Assembly (NCBI GenBank): GCA_001313085.1 | Contig: BBFE01000001.1 | Location: forward strand, 62,001-126,000 | Origin: Paenibacillus sp. JCM 18996 | Lineage (GTDB): Bacteria; Bacillota; Bacilli; Paenibacillales; NBRC-103111 | DNA: 64,000 nt | Direction of reading: 5' to 3' | In this document: one piece after another, positions 19,731 through 29,603 of the stretch | Layout: the number at the start of each line of letters is the position of its first letter | How positions within the stretch are numbered: position 1 is the stretch's first letter | Program-made: the position numbers and the translations under genes | The notes under the pieces: generated by a model | Seen by the model: the letters and a program-made list of their open reading frames with translations, nothing else | What the model was told of the DNA's origin: nothing | Database searches by the model: none

Positions 19731-21499
19731 TTAATACTCTGCAATTTCTTTCAAATTCTGCACATTGAATAACCGGGCGTAAGCCCCATCCAGCCTCATC
19801 AATTGTTCATGGGTGCCTGTTTCTTTGATCTCCCCGTTCTCGATGAGTACGATCCGGTCGGCATGGGTAACGGTGGAAAGCCTGTGTGCGACAATGAGAG
19901 TGGTTCTGTCTTTAGCCAGCTTTTCCAGAGATTCCTGGATCAAGTGCTCAGACTCCAGATCCAGGGCAGAAGTGGCCTCGTCGAGTACAAGGATCCTGGG
20001 ATCTTTAAGGAATACTCTCGCTATAGCCATCCTCTGTTTCTGTCCGCCGGACAGCTTGACGCCCCGTTCACCGATCTCGGTATCGTACCCATTCGGCAGG
20101 CTCTCGATAAAATCGTGCGCATTAGCCGCTATCGCCGCGCGAATGATCTCTTCCTCCGAAGCGCCGGGCTTTCCAAACAGGATATTCTCACGCACGCTGC
20201 CGCTAAATAAAATATTATCCTGGAGCACCATGCCGATCTGGTTTCTCAAGCTTTTGATTGTTATGTCCTTTATATCTGTCCCATCCAATAGAATCCTTCC
20301 CTGCTGGATATCGTAAAAGCGCGGGATCAGGCTGATCAGGGAGGATTTCCCCCCGCCGCTCATTCCCACAAAAGCCACCGTCTCTCCCGCCTGGATGTTT
20401 AGCCGTATATCTCTTAATACCCAGTCTTCCGAACCTTGATATTTAAAATAGACACGATCAAACTCAATTTCGCCTTTTACTTCGTTCACGCGCTTGGCGT
20501 GCGGGGCATCCGAAATATCGTAAGGCTCGTTCAAAAAAAACTCAATGACACGCTCCAGCGAGGCCCCGGCTTGCGTCAGCTCGTTGGAAGAGTTGACGAT
20601 GCGGCGAAGCGGACTGTACAGACGGTCCAAATAAGCGAAAAAAAAGGCGACAAATGCACCTAAAGTGAGGTGCCCCTGGATCACCTGGTAACCGCCATAG
20701 GACAAAACCAATAAAGGAGCTACATCTGTCAGCGTGTTGATAACCGCATTGGTCCGGGCATTCCATTTGGTCAAAGCCAGCGCTTTTTTTCAGGAAATTG
20801 CCGTTTTTTTCTCGCCGAACCTTTCTCTTTCCACTTTTTTTCCAGCGTAAAGCTCTTGATCACCGGAATTCCGTTCACCCGTTCATAAAGATATCCCTGC
20901 ATTTCCGCTAGTGCCTGAGACCTTGACTTGGACAGTTTCTTCAAATTCCTGTACAGCTTCTTGACGGAGAAAGCATAAAAGGGGAAAACAGCCAGGGCCG
21001 CCAGCGTTAATCCAAAATCCATATGGAACATAAAGCCGACGGCAATCGACAAGGTAAATAAATCAAGCCAGACATTCATCATGCCGGTTTCGACTATGCT
21101 TTTCGTTTGCTCCGCATCGTTGATCATCCGGGAGATGATTTCACCCGTTTTATGATTGTGATAGTACCTCAGAGACAGCTTTTGGATATGCTCGTACAGC
21201 CGGTTGCGCAGATCATAAAGAATTCTGCTCGTCGTCAGCTGGGCAAAATATTGCCTCATGTACTCGATAGGGGCCCTCACCACTACAAACAGCGCAAAGG
21301 CACCCAGCATCACGTAAGCCAGCTTTTGCGTCTTGACTGCGGCGGGCATTGGACCGAGCAGTAAATCATCGACCACATATTTCATAATCACTGGCAATGT
21401 AAGCGGGATCCCGAATTTGATCATTCCGATGATGACGGTTATCAGCACAAGCCTCCAGTAGGGCTTTACAAACGTAAGGTAGGTTTTAAAGCTGGACAT
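19731..21499 (-). CDS. ABC exporter with fused membrane and ATPase domains (MsbA/BmrA-like)
   Basis: A half-transporter of about 588 residues that would work as a homodimer exporting a lipid or drug. Six TM helices occupy the first 310 residues, with the family segment [20 protein letters not shown]. The ATPase follows: Walker [16 protein letters not shown]-loop GMVLQDN, signature [16 protein letters not shown], Walker [13 protein letters not shown] and switch [12 protein letters not shown] 21499 follows AAAGGAGTAACC. Breaks are in T runs at 20784-20790, 20804-20810 and 20834-20841. It lies at the end of a minus-strand series after an OlsB-like acyltransferase, an LpxL-like acyltransferase and a YdjM-like protein, which suggests a lipid substrate, as for MsbA. 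A structured leader precedes it. Confidence 0.85.
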
Positions 21500-21760
21500 A
21501 GGGTAGGTTACTCCTTTAAAAAATGGCCGGTAGTTGGAAAAGCAGCAAGAAAAAACAAGAATAACGCCCCGACAAGGCGTTAATTGCTTTCGCTGATCCC
21601 GCAAGACTTCTTTCGTGAACTCTCGAGATGACAGTCCGACCATTGTGTTGTCTTATCTCGCAGGGCTTACTCGTGAATTCTCGTTGTATCTGCTCTCCGT
21701 CAAGTATAACGCCCATAGCCTCACAATGAAAGATCGATGTGCAATTTTCCAAGAATAAGC
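21500..21760 (-). promoter_or_regulatory. Leader with attenuator-like hairpin and direct repeats before the ABC exporter
   Basis: On the minus strand AACGCC-TTGTCGG-GGCGTT (21563-21581) is followed by a T-rich tract (21549-21562), which is terminator-like and lies 50 bases before the ribosome site. Upstream, two imperfect direct repeats occur on the plus-strand reading CGCAAGACTTCTTTCGTGAA (near 21599) and CGCAGGGCTTACTCGTGAAT (near 21660). Together this resembles a transcription attenuator. No riboswitch class that I know matches. A 78-codon minus-strand open frame (21516-21752) crosses the repeats and could be a leader peptide. Confidence 0.45.
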
Positions 21761-21828
21761 TCCTTCAGAGATATAGCGAGAAGAGCACAAGTGAAAGAGA
21801 ACAGGGGAATGGGGACGCTTCTTCTCCC

Positions 21829-22792
21829 TCACACAAACGGCGGTTCCCACGATTTCTTGCGCCATCCGATTCGCTCGGAAATGACATTCATCTCCCGGTC
21901 AAGCCGCACGTCGACACCGAAGGGAAGCTTGCGCCCATAGCTGAAACGGACGTCGCTCCAGCTCACTTCATAGCCGTCCGCTACTTCCTTGCAGGTGACA
22001 TGGATGCGCTGCGCGAATCTGAGGAAAGCCCGGACCCCGTCAATTCCCATCGTAGCGAGGATAATTGTATTCTTCTCTTCCTTAGGGTACGAGGCTTCCA
22101 GCTGGATCTGCCTATGAATGATTTTGCCCGTATAAAAGCAATCCTCCGATTCGATCACGAACTGCCAATGGAACCAATGGAAGCTTGGGAGGACATGACA
22201 AATGCCCGATATCTGAAGCTCCTTTGCCACCCGGTTGACCAGAACATAATGCTGCCATGACCTGAGCAGGATATAACAAAAGCTGATCCCGTAGATCCAA
22301 GGAAATATAACAGCCGGATTATATCCGTATAAGAACCAGAGCACTAATCCTGCACAATGCAGCACAAACAAGAAGGGCTCAAAAAAATCGCGAGGATATC
22401 CAGATGGACCCATTGCGCTGAAAACGGACGGGTGCTTTGCACTCCGTAAGAGTTGAGCGTATCGAGCAGCACATGCAGAACAACCGAGAGGAAGATCCAT
22501 AAATATAAAACAAACCAATGCTGCAGCACGCCAAATCCGAAACCAAGCGGCAGGGCAATGAGGGCGGGCCATATAAACAAGGCGGGGATGGAATGAGTAA
22601 TCCCCCGATGATATTGGATATAGGCCGCAAAACCTTTTACCCTCAACACAGTGTCAAAATCCGGGGCATGCGATCCGATTAAAGTCCCCGTAAGCACGGC
22701 ATTCGCCAAATTCGGATCTTGTACCAGGCAGGGTCGACATACGCCAGTCCAGCCAGCGTCGCGCCGAGCACCAAATGACTCGCTGTGTCCAT
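21829..22792 (-). CDS. YdjM/DUF457-type membrane-bound hydrolase-like protein
   Basis: A multi-pass membrane protein of about 320 residues. The start MDTASHLVLGATLAGLAYVD is the hallmark of the YdjM/YbcI family, followed by SHAPDFDTVLR and YHRGITHSIPALFIWPALIA, with the family's His/Asp metal-like residues, then several TM helices and HVLLDTLNSYG. The C-terminal 150 residues are soluble (VIESEDCFYTGKIIHRQIQL) and end WREKSWEPPFV-like. ATG 22792 follows GGAGGAGATC. Breaks are near 22720 and in the A run 22381-22387. Members are annotated as metal-dependent hydrolases but no reaction is established. It is placed between an acyltransferase and an ABC exporter. Confidence 0.72.
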
Positions 22793-22805
22793 CACGATCT
22801 CCTCC

Positions 22806-23784
22806 TTATTGTTCATGAGCGAGTATCAAAACTGAACCGTATCTTTTTTTAAGCCACACAGTGTCCTGATCCTCTGCCAGTTCTTTCCCGCCGCCCTCGG
22901 GCTGCCACCGTTCCTCCGCGTTGAACCAGTAAAACCATTGATCCGGCACCAGAGCTATCGCATCTTCCAAGGTTTTGTTCAGCCTGTTTGTCGCCTCGGA
23001 TCTTTGATGGCGTTCGAACTCTTCGTGCAGATGCAGCGGTTTGCCGAATACCAGCTTGTGATTAAAGCCGTCGCTTCGGCAGCCGTAAAATGGAATGACA
23101 GGCGCCTGCTGCTCCAAAGCCAACACTGCGGCTCCCATGGGACTCCGTGTGGGCTTGCCGAATAACGTGGACGGCGGGAAATTGGGGCGATAGAAATCGC
23201 CAAGCAGTAAGACGACTCCATTTTCCTGCAGGTGCCCGCGCAGTTTGCGCATCATCTGCAGTGGAGGCGTGATATCGTAATCGAGTCCTTTACAGCCCAT
23301 CTGCTCAAACCTCAAGTAGATGGGCCGGAGCTCCTGGCTTTGCGCGGTTGCAACGTCATGCAGCGAAATTTTTTGCGATAAATGCCAGTAGTAATAGAAG
23401 AAGTTGCCGGTATGCGGCGTGAAGATGATCGCGCCTTTTCCTTGGCTTAACGCTTGTTTCAGAAAGGCTTCCCCTTCCGATGTGAACCTTGGCTTCGATT
23501 TATTAGGCTGCGCGGCGGGAGAATCGATAAGAAGTTCATACATGGTCGCACAAAGGTTGAAAAAAGTAATTCCTGGTGCCGCGGCGAACGTCGTCATGGT
23601 CCAGGCTCTTCAGCGTCTCCTGCATGTTATCCATCACCCGTGCCTTAAGTTTACCGGCGCATAGAAGCATCACCCGGCTTATAATAAAACAGGCCATGAG
23701 CACAACGGGCCGTGGAATCAGCAGACGCACCCATTTTAACAGACGTTCGCTTTCCGTCATTTTTTTTCCGATCCAGTCGTACAA
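22806..23784 (-). CDS. Lysophospholipid acyltransferase, LpxL/HtrB-like
   Basis: A membrane-associated acyltransferase of about 325 residues. After an N-terminal membrane segment (PRPVVLMACFIISRVMLL), the body has GAIIFTPHTGNFFYYYWHLS, where LpxL-type enzymes have the catalytic HX4(D/E) motif, then VVLLLGDFYRPNFPPSTLFG and KPTRSPMGAAVLALEQQAPV, the substrate and membrane motifs of the family, and ALVPDQWFYWFNAEERW. The His is present but the acidic partner is Phe here, which is unusual. Break: A run on the coding strand at 23559-23564. The start is uncertain: TTG 23784 has GGGGG 6 bases before it; TTG 23820 has no site. It follows the OlsB-like gene closely and probably acylates that enzyme's product. 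Confidence 0.72.
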
Positions 23785-23803
23785 CCTTATCCCCCGTCCT
23801 CGG

Positions 23804-24580
23804 TCATGCTTCTTTTCCAAGAAAACGCCGCTTATATTTACCGGCTATTTTGTCGGCTTCCAACACGATAAAAAAGTCGGTCGTATCGAACGCAGGGTCA
23901 TATGCCGGCTCCCCGCCGATTTCCGCTCCCAGCCAGCAGTATCCTTTTAACAGGGGAGGAAGCCTGCGGTACATTTCTTTCTCGTTCAAGTCCATAGGGA
24001 GCAGGCTTAAGCCTTGCACCCGGTGAGTGTCAAGCGGCCGGATGCCGAAGCGGTCCGTGATCATTCCGCTCTTTGCCAGCATGCTGTAAACCTCGTTCGT
24101 CTCCTGTGTGCCGCTGGAATGGAGGCTCGCGCAGCCGATCAAATAGCGGTATCCTTCTTTGCGTATATAATCCGCAATCCCTTCCCACAGCATCTGGATG
24201 GCCCTGCCGTTCCGGTAATCGCTTGCAACACAGCTTCGGCCGAGCTCCAGGCTGTTCCATTTGCTGCCGGAAAAAGACGTCAGATCAAATTCGGTCTCCG
24301 AATAAAAGCCTCCGTTTTGCAGAGCTCTGCGCCCCGGAAGCAATCGATATGTTCCAACGACCCTGCCCGCGTTTAAATCTTCAACGATAAGATGGTCGCA
24401 GTATTCATCGTAAGCGTCGCGCTCCAATCCGGTGTCCGTGATCAAGTTCGTATTTCCTTCCTCTTCCACAAACACCTCATAGCGCAGCCGAAACGCCTGC
24501 TCTATTTCATCCGTGCGCTCTGCAAGCCTCACCACAAGGGGGTTCTGCTGCTGCTTCAAAATTTCGGCAGGTTTGCTCAT
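23804..24580 (-). CDS. GNAT-fold N-acyltransferase, OlsB/PEP-CTERM-associated type
   Basis: An intact protein of about 258 residues. It has LRYEVFVEEEGNTN, HLIVEDLNAGRVVGTYRLLP, the family signature LELGRSCVASDYRNGRAIQM, and the C-terminal PPLLKGYCWLGAEIGGEPAY followed by DPAFDTTDFFIVL. These are the blocks of OlsB, which N-acylates ornithine from acyl-ACP in the first step of ornithine-lipid synthesis, and of related hemolysin-like acyltransferases. ATG 24580 is preferred because GGAAAGG is suitably spaced; GTG 24592 overlaps it. Its TGA lies just before the LpxL-like gene. Such enzymes are common in Gram-negative bacteria and some actinobacteria and rarely discussed in Bacillota. Confidence 0.75.
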   Translation of the reverse strand: MSKPAEILKQQQNPLVVRLAERTDEIEQAFRLRYEVFVEEEGNTNLITDTGLERDAYDEYCDHLIVEDLNAGRVVGTYRLLPGRRALQNGGFYSETEFDLTSFSGSKWNSLELGRSCVASDYRNGRAIQMLWEGIADYIRKEGYRYLIGCASLHSSGTQETNEVYSMLAKSGMITDRFGIRPLDTHRVQGLSLLPMDLNEKEMYRRLPPLLKGYCWLGAEIGGEPAYDPAFDTTDFFIVLEADKIAGKYKRRFLGKEA

Positions 24581-24766
24581 CGGGTCACTCACCTTTCCAT
24601 AACAGATATACAGGTATACTAAAATTAAGTTATTGCAAATTCATTGTAGCTTTCTAGGTTTAACACGGTGTTATTGGAATGTTAATTTTTTTGTATATTC
24701 GGGAATGGCCGGGATCGTTTTTTTTGAGCATCTTAATCAGATAACGGTACAGAAAGGTTTGTTGGG

Positions 24767-25632
24767 ATGGGTACAATAGGTATAGCATTAGGGGGAGGCG
24801 GAGTGGCGGGAACCGCCCACATTGGAGTATTATCCGCACTCGAGGAGGCCGGGATCCGGATCGATTACATTGCGGGCGCAAGCTCCGGTGCGATGGTCGC
24901 CGCGTTGTATTCGTACGGCTACACCTCATCCGAGTTAATGGAGTTTATTCCGGCCTTCAGCAATAAATACCTCGATTACGACTATATCAATTTTATCTCG
25001 AGATTTGTTAATTTCGGCAGTAAAATCAAAGGGTTTATCAAAGGGGAACGAATCCGGGCTTTCATCGCGGGCAAAACCGGACATGCTCAGATGACCGATT
25101 TGAAACTTCCGGTCTGTATCACCGCTACGGATTTAAGGCACGCAAAGCAGGTATTATTCGTCTCAAGGCCTTTAAAATATGATTGCGAAGATGTGGATAT
25201 CATACCAGAGATCGGAGTGGCCGATGCCGTAAGGGCCAGCTTGTCGATACCGGTTCTGTTCAAACCGTTTGTGTTCGGGGACAGGGTGCTTATTGACGGA
25301 GGACTTATGGACAATTGCCCGGTTGCCGCGGTGCGCGCTTTGGGCGCGGAGCAGGTGATTGCGGTGGATCTTGTGTGCCCCGATCCGGTTGATATGCCGT
25401 TCGACTCTTTAAGGTCGATTATAGCCCGGACGGTGACCATCAACCTGGCGATTAAAGCCAAACACAATACAATGCAGGCGAATATCGTCCTGAAGCCGGA
25501 GGTCGGCTCGGTGGGAGTGTTCGATTTTTCCAAGCTGGGCAACTGTGTCGAAAAAAAGGGTATGAATATACCCGGGGCCGGATCAATCAGATCAAAGAGG
25601 CGCTGGAAAAGGACCCGGTGGGGGTATTGTGA
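24767..25632 (+). CDS. Patatin-like phospholipase family protein
   Basis: A Ser-Asp dyad lipid acyl hydrolase of about 288 residues, cytoplasmic with no signal. It starts MGTIGIALGGGGVAGTAHIG (oxyanion-hole Gly-rich motif), with the nucleophile in GASSGAM (GxSxG) near residue 43 and the catalytic Asp in IDGGLMDNCPVAA. ATG 24767 follows AAAGG. One break in the A run 25551-25557 hides the end; corrected it reads CVEKGYEYTRGRINQIKEAL and stops at TGA 25630-25632. It is divergent from the acyltransferase genes, with 186 bases between, so both could concern membrane lipid turnover, though nothing shows co-regulation. Confidence 0.88.
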
Positions 25633-25666
25633 TGTTTAGCGGGCCATTGTTCCAGTAAAAAAATAT

Positions 25667-25721
25667 AAGAAGGCTGTTGCTCAAGAAAATTCATCTTCTT
25701 GAGCAACAGCCTTCTTTTTTT
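25667..25721. terminator. Strong bidirectional terminator
   Basis: AAGAAGGCTGTTGCTCAAGAA pairs perfectly over 21 bases with its complement around an 8-base loop, flanked by A and T tracts; it separates the convergent patatin and secreted-protein genes. Confidence 0.92.
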
Positions 25722-25730
25722 AAGTATAGG

Positions 25731-26466
25731 TTATTGAGCGCCGTCCACGGTTTCTCCATCCGCCGCTTTCGGATCGTTCGCCTGCTTGTCTTTCCAAACG
25801 GTGGTTACCTGCTTCTGGATCCGCGCTTTTTTTTCTTTATCCAGCAGTGAGTTTACCAATTGATCTTCACTGACTCCTTTATCCTGTCCGATTTGGGACA
25901 AGGTTTTACCAGCCTTCAGCTGCATAAGCAGATCCTGCTGAGTCATTCCTAGGATGGAGGCTGCTTCATTTAAATTACCTTTCCCTTCGCGGCCTTCTCG
26001 TCCAAATTCACCCCGTCCGGCGAATCCCTTTTGATCCACTTCCTTGGTGATATGGTCCACAAGGTTGGCTTTCTTTTGATCGGCCTGCGCTTGAGTGATT
26101 TTACCGGCTTTCATCGCATCATCTGTTTCAGTCGTTTCCTGGCTCACGAGCAGATCAATCACCTGCTGCTTGTCAATTCCTGCGTCAGCCGCGAGATCTG
26201 CGAGAGATTTTCCGGCCTTCAGCTGTTCCTTCAGCTTCACAGAGTCAATTTTCAGCAGTGAAAGCAGCTGTGCATTTTGCTGTTCGTCGTGTTTGAAGCC
26301 TTCGCCGTGATGGCGGCCTTTTGGGCCCTGGTCCTGGGCTGCATTTGAAGCGGACTGTGTTCCGGCAGCAGGTGGGGCAGTATTCGTGTTCGATTGGGCA
26401 AAAAAAACGGAACCGGACATAGCGAGTGTCAGACCTAATGCGATAGGCAGCAATTTTTTTGTTCAT
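25731..26466 (-). CDS. Secreted helical-repeat protein, function unknown
   Basis: A protein of about 243 residues. The corrected start MNKKLLPIALGLTLAMSGSV gives a signal peptide cleaved before the QSNTNTAPP region; a low-complexity linker with HHGEGFKHDEQQ follows. Two copies of a roughly 45-residue helical module come next: LLSLLKIDSVKLKEQLKAGK SLADLAADAGI and EAASILGMTQQDLLMQLKAG KTLSQIGQDKGV, each with the pattern LKAGKxLxxIxxDxG. The last part is charged (KARIQKQVTTVWKDKQ). One extra A at 26454-26460 breaks the signal peptide. It is divergent from the response regulator at 26744, sharing a 277-base promoter region, so it may be a target or extracytoplasmic modulator of that two-component system. 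I do not recognise a function. Confidence 0.7.
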
Positions 26467-26743
26467 TTTACATCACTCCTCTAATAATTTGGTTTGTTTC
26501 ACGGCTGCACCATCAATATAGCCCGGTTTGGTGAAAATACGGTGAAAAGCGCACGGGAATGCAGAACAATTTTGCCAAGGGAAAATTAATTCTATTTAAA
26601 GGTTGTCTTTATGTTCTTTTCATCCGGGGCCGGTATAATGGTGCAACAAACTTGCCAACTAAGCCCAGAAAATTACGTATAACTGCGAAGCTGATGCCGG
26701 GATAGTTTGCGGGGAGCCCCATATAAAAGGAGACTGATGTTGC

Positions 26744-27417
26744 ATGAATATACTGCTCGCGGAAGATGATAAGCGGTTGGGAGAATTGATGGTGCACATG
26801 CTGAAGAAAAAAAGGGCGTAAACACGGTGGATTGGGTCACCGACGGCGAAGACGCCTATGATTATACGGTCGCGGCCCATTATGACGTGGTCATTCTGGA
26901 CTGGATGATGCCGGATGCGAAGGGGTCGGCGTGTGCCGCCGTTTGCGCAAAGAAGGTTACTCGGGGGCCACTCTGCTGCTGACGGCGAAAGACGCTCTGG
27001 ACGAGCGGGTGGTGGGGCTCGAATCCGGGGCGGACGATTATTTGGTGAAGCCTTTTGAATTTGAGGAGCTGTGGGCCAGACTGAGGCTTTGAGCCGCCGG
27101 AATTATGCCCCATTATAGAAGAAGAGGTACATATCGAAGATCTAGTGCTGCATCGAAGCAGCCATACGATCAGCCGCCAAGGGCACAAAACGGAATTAAG
27201 CCCGCGGGAGTTTCATCTTCTTGACCTGCTAGTGCAGAATAAAGGACATGCTTTGCCGCGTGAGCTTATTCTCGACCGGGTATGGGGCTGGATTCGGAAG
27301 TATCGGCCAAAATCGTCGACGCCACGGTCAAACTGCTGCGCAAAAAAGCTGATCGGCTACGGCAAACAAGATTTGATCAAAAGCATTCGCGGGGTGGGAT
27401 ATAAACTTGAAATTTAA
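26744..27417 (+). CDS. Two-component response regulator, OmpR/PhoB family
   Basis: A regulator of about 225 residues. The receiver domain has LLAEDDKRLGELMV (acidic pair), the phosphoacceptor Asp in DVVILDWMMPD, TLLLTAKDALDERV (Thr switch) and YLVKPFEFEELWARL (Lys). The C-terminal winged helix has TELSPREFHLLDLLVQNKG, PRELILDRVWG, VDATVKLLRKK and KSIRGVGYKLEI. ATG 26744 follows AAAGGAGACTG. Breaks are in the A run 26806-26813, near 26918, near 27093 and near 27290. The sensor kinase starts two bases after its stop. The nearest neighbours are a divergent secreted protein and, downstream, an envelope-stress pair, which suggests an envelope signal. Confidence 0.87.
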
Positions 27418-27418
27418 T

Positions 27419-28827
27419 ATGGTTTCCCGTATTCGGCGAGGCTCGCCAAAGATTTATTCATACGTACGCAAAACCGGCTGACGCTTCTGTACACCGGGCT
27501 GCTGACGGTTTTTTTTGTTCCTGTTCATCATAATTGTGTATTTGCTGCTTCACACGGTCGTCTCGAACCAGCAGAAGGACGATATACGCATGCTGGCCGA
27601 TCAGGAAGCTAACGTTATCCGTGATTATTGGACACATACCAAGGGAAGGAACCACTTCGAAGTGGACGATCCGAATCTTGTGATCACGGGAAACAATCAG
27701 CTGTTTTATTATGTGCTGGGCCCTGACGGCCAATTGATCGGAGGCGCGGAAATCTTCGGCAGGCAGCGTCCGGAGCTTCTGCACCTTGTTCAGCAGTGGG
27801 AGCCTGACCGCAGTGAGTTTCAATTCGGGACTCTGAAGTTAGGCGGCCGCGGGAATGAGGAGGACGGCAGAAGATTGGGCCGCCGGACAAGCAGGATATC
27901 CAATTCATTATGACCGCCCGTCCGATCATGATCGGCGAACAGTTGGCAGGCACTCTCTATGTCGGCAATAATATTTCTTCCACTTCCAGATTGTTTCAGT
28001 GGCTGCTGATCATTCTGGTGGGATTGGCTGTGATTTTCTCGGTGGCTGCGTTGTGGGTCGGCCGTTTTATGTCGCGCAAGGCCATGATCCCGATTGTCCG
28101 GTCCTATACACGGCAGCGTGAATTCGTCGCAGACGCGTCGCATGAACTTCGGACGCCGCTCAGCGTACTGCTGTCCTCGATCAATACGCTTGAAATGGAA
28201 GAAGAGGGGCGGGACGAGTTCTCCCGAGGGCTGCTCTCCAACATGAAGGATGAGGTGAAGCGTATGGCCAAGCTGGTCGGAGACCTTCTGCTGCTGGCCC
28301 GATCCGATTCCGGCAAGCTGGAGCTTGCAATGGAAACGGGCGACTTCCGGCCTCACGCCGAAAAGACCCTGCAGTCCATGGCAGCTCTTGCCGCATCCAA
28401 AGAAATCTCTATGCAGCTGCGCGCTCCCAAGAAGGTTATGGTGCGTGCCGATTTCGGGAAGCTGAACCAAGTGCTGTACATTTTGCTGGATAATGCGATC
28501 AAGTACACGCCGGAAAACGGGGAAGTGAAGATTGGGCTTGCCGTTGTAAACGCCGAAAAACGTCCCGTCCTGCACATGTCGGTGGAGGATTCGGGGCCGG
28601 GGATTGCTCCGGAGGACCGTGAGAGAATTTTCGACCGGTTTTATCGGGCGGACAAATCCCGTTCCCGCGACCAGGGAGGGCACGGTCTGGGGCTGGCGAT
28701 CGCGAAATGGATTGTAGAGGCGCACAGGGGCAGGATCTCAGTCACCGGAGCTCCGGCGCGGGGCAGCCTTTTTTTTACCGTCACCGTGCCTCTGCAGCAA
28801 GCAGCTGAATCTGCGGCATTGCAGTGA
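27419..28827 (+). CDS. Two-component sensor histidine kinase
   Basis: A membrane kinase of about 468 residues. TM1 is LLTVFLFLFIIIVYLLLHTV; an extracytoplasmic domain of about 140 residues follows (QLFYYVLGPDGQLIGGAEIF), then TM2 WLLIILVGLAVIFSVAALW. The H box is REFVADASHELRTPLSVLLS with the phosphorylated His, N box YILLDNAIKYTPENGEV, G1 VEDSGPGIAPEDRERIFDRF and G2 GHGLGLAIAKWIVEAH. Breaks are near 27435, in the T run 27509-27516 and near 27880. ATG 27419 overlaps the end of the regulator gene, so the two are translated together. No specific ligand domain is recognised. Confidence 0.87.
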
Positions 28828-28846
28828 AGGACAAGAAGGACACAAA

Positions 28847-28880
28847 TTGACAAACAGGGATCCGTCATAAGTATTGTAGC
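28847..28880 (+). promoter_or_regulatory. Possible promoter for the membrane protein-pspA pair
   Basis: TTGACA at 28847-28852 is a perfect -35. The -10 is weak (AGTATT at 17 bases, TATTGT at 19). It lies about 165 bases before the start at 29020. Confidence 0.3.
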
Positions 28881-29019
28881 CGCGGCATTGCTGTGGGGAA
28901 AAAAAAGAAGTATTGCGCGTCGAAAAAAACACAGTTGCCTTTTCACCGTCATTTCACCATTCTGCCGTACATTTGGTTTTGTAAGGACAAGCCATTTACA
29001 CGGCAAGGAGGTGAAAGAG

Positions 29020-29600
29020 ATGAATGGAAGGTATAAAAGATGGATGCTGGCCGGGCTGCTTTTTTTTAATCTGCGGTGCAGTGCTGTTAGTGGTTATGAA
29101 TATGGCTGAAGTGCATTCGCATACAGGGGAAATGGCCCGGCAATACGGAGCCTTGGACGAGGGCCACAGCACCGCAGAGATGTTTAGACACGGTCACCAG
29201 GGATACAGAGAAAATGTTCACGCGGAGATGGGACACTATGGACAACATGAAGAAGGTGCCGGAATCATAGCGGTCGCTGCGCAAATAGGCCTTCTGCTGC
29301 TGGGACTGTTCCTCTGGAGAATATCCGGCCGGTCGGAATTCCGCAAATGGACCGGCATACTGCTTACTGCCGCAGGCGTGGTTACACTGCTTCCGATCGT
29401 GATCGCTCTTCCGGTGCTCGCTTTGATGGCTTATTTCATTTATAAATTGACCCGTAACAGCGGTGAGTCGCAGCGGTGGATGCGCCTTATTTTTTTACGA
29501 GGCGAAAACATATCCGGATTTTCTTGACGAGTGGGAACAGAAGGCCAACAAGGCAGGCAACGAATCTGAGAAGAATGAGTCAAACCATAAGGGGGAATAG
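29020..29600 (+). CDS. His-rich small membrane protein, cotranscribed with pspA
   Basis: A protein of about 193 residues that I do not assign to a named family. TM1 is LAGLLFLICGAVLLVVMNMA. Then an external loop of about 55 residues contains eleven or so His in EVHSHTGEMARQY, GHSTAEMFRHGHQGY and HAEMGHYGQHEEGAG, which could bind a metal. Two close TM helices follow (IAVAAQIGLLLLGLFLW and LLTAAGVVTLLPIVIALPVL), then a charged cytoplasmic tail YEAKTYPDFLDEWEQKAN. Breaks are in the T runs 29060-29067 and 29490-29496; the corrected stop is TAG 29598-29600. The position directly before pspA resembles the liaI-liaH arrangement, where a small membrane protein recruits the PspA homologue. Confidence 0.7.
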
Positions 29601-29603
29601 AAA

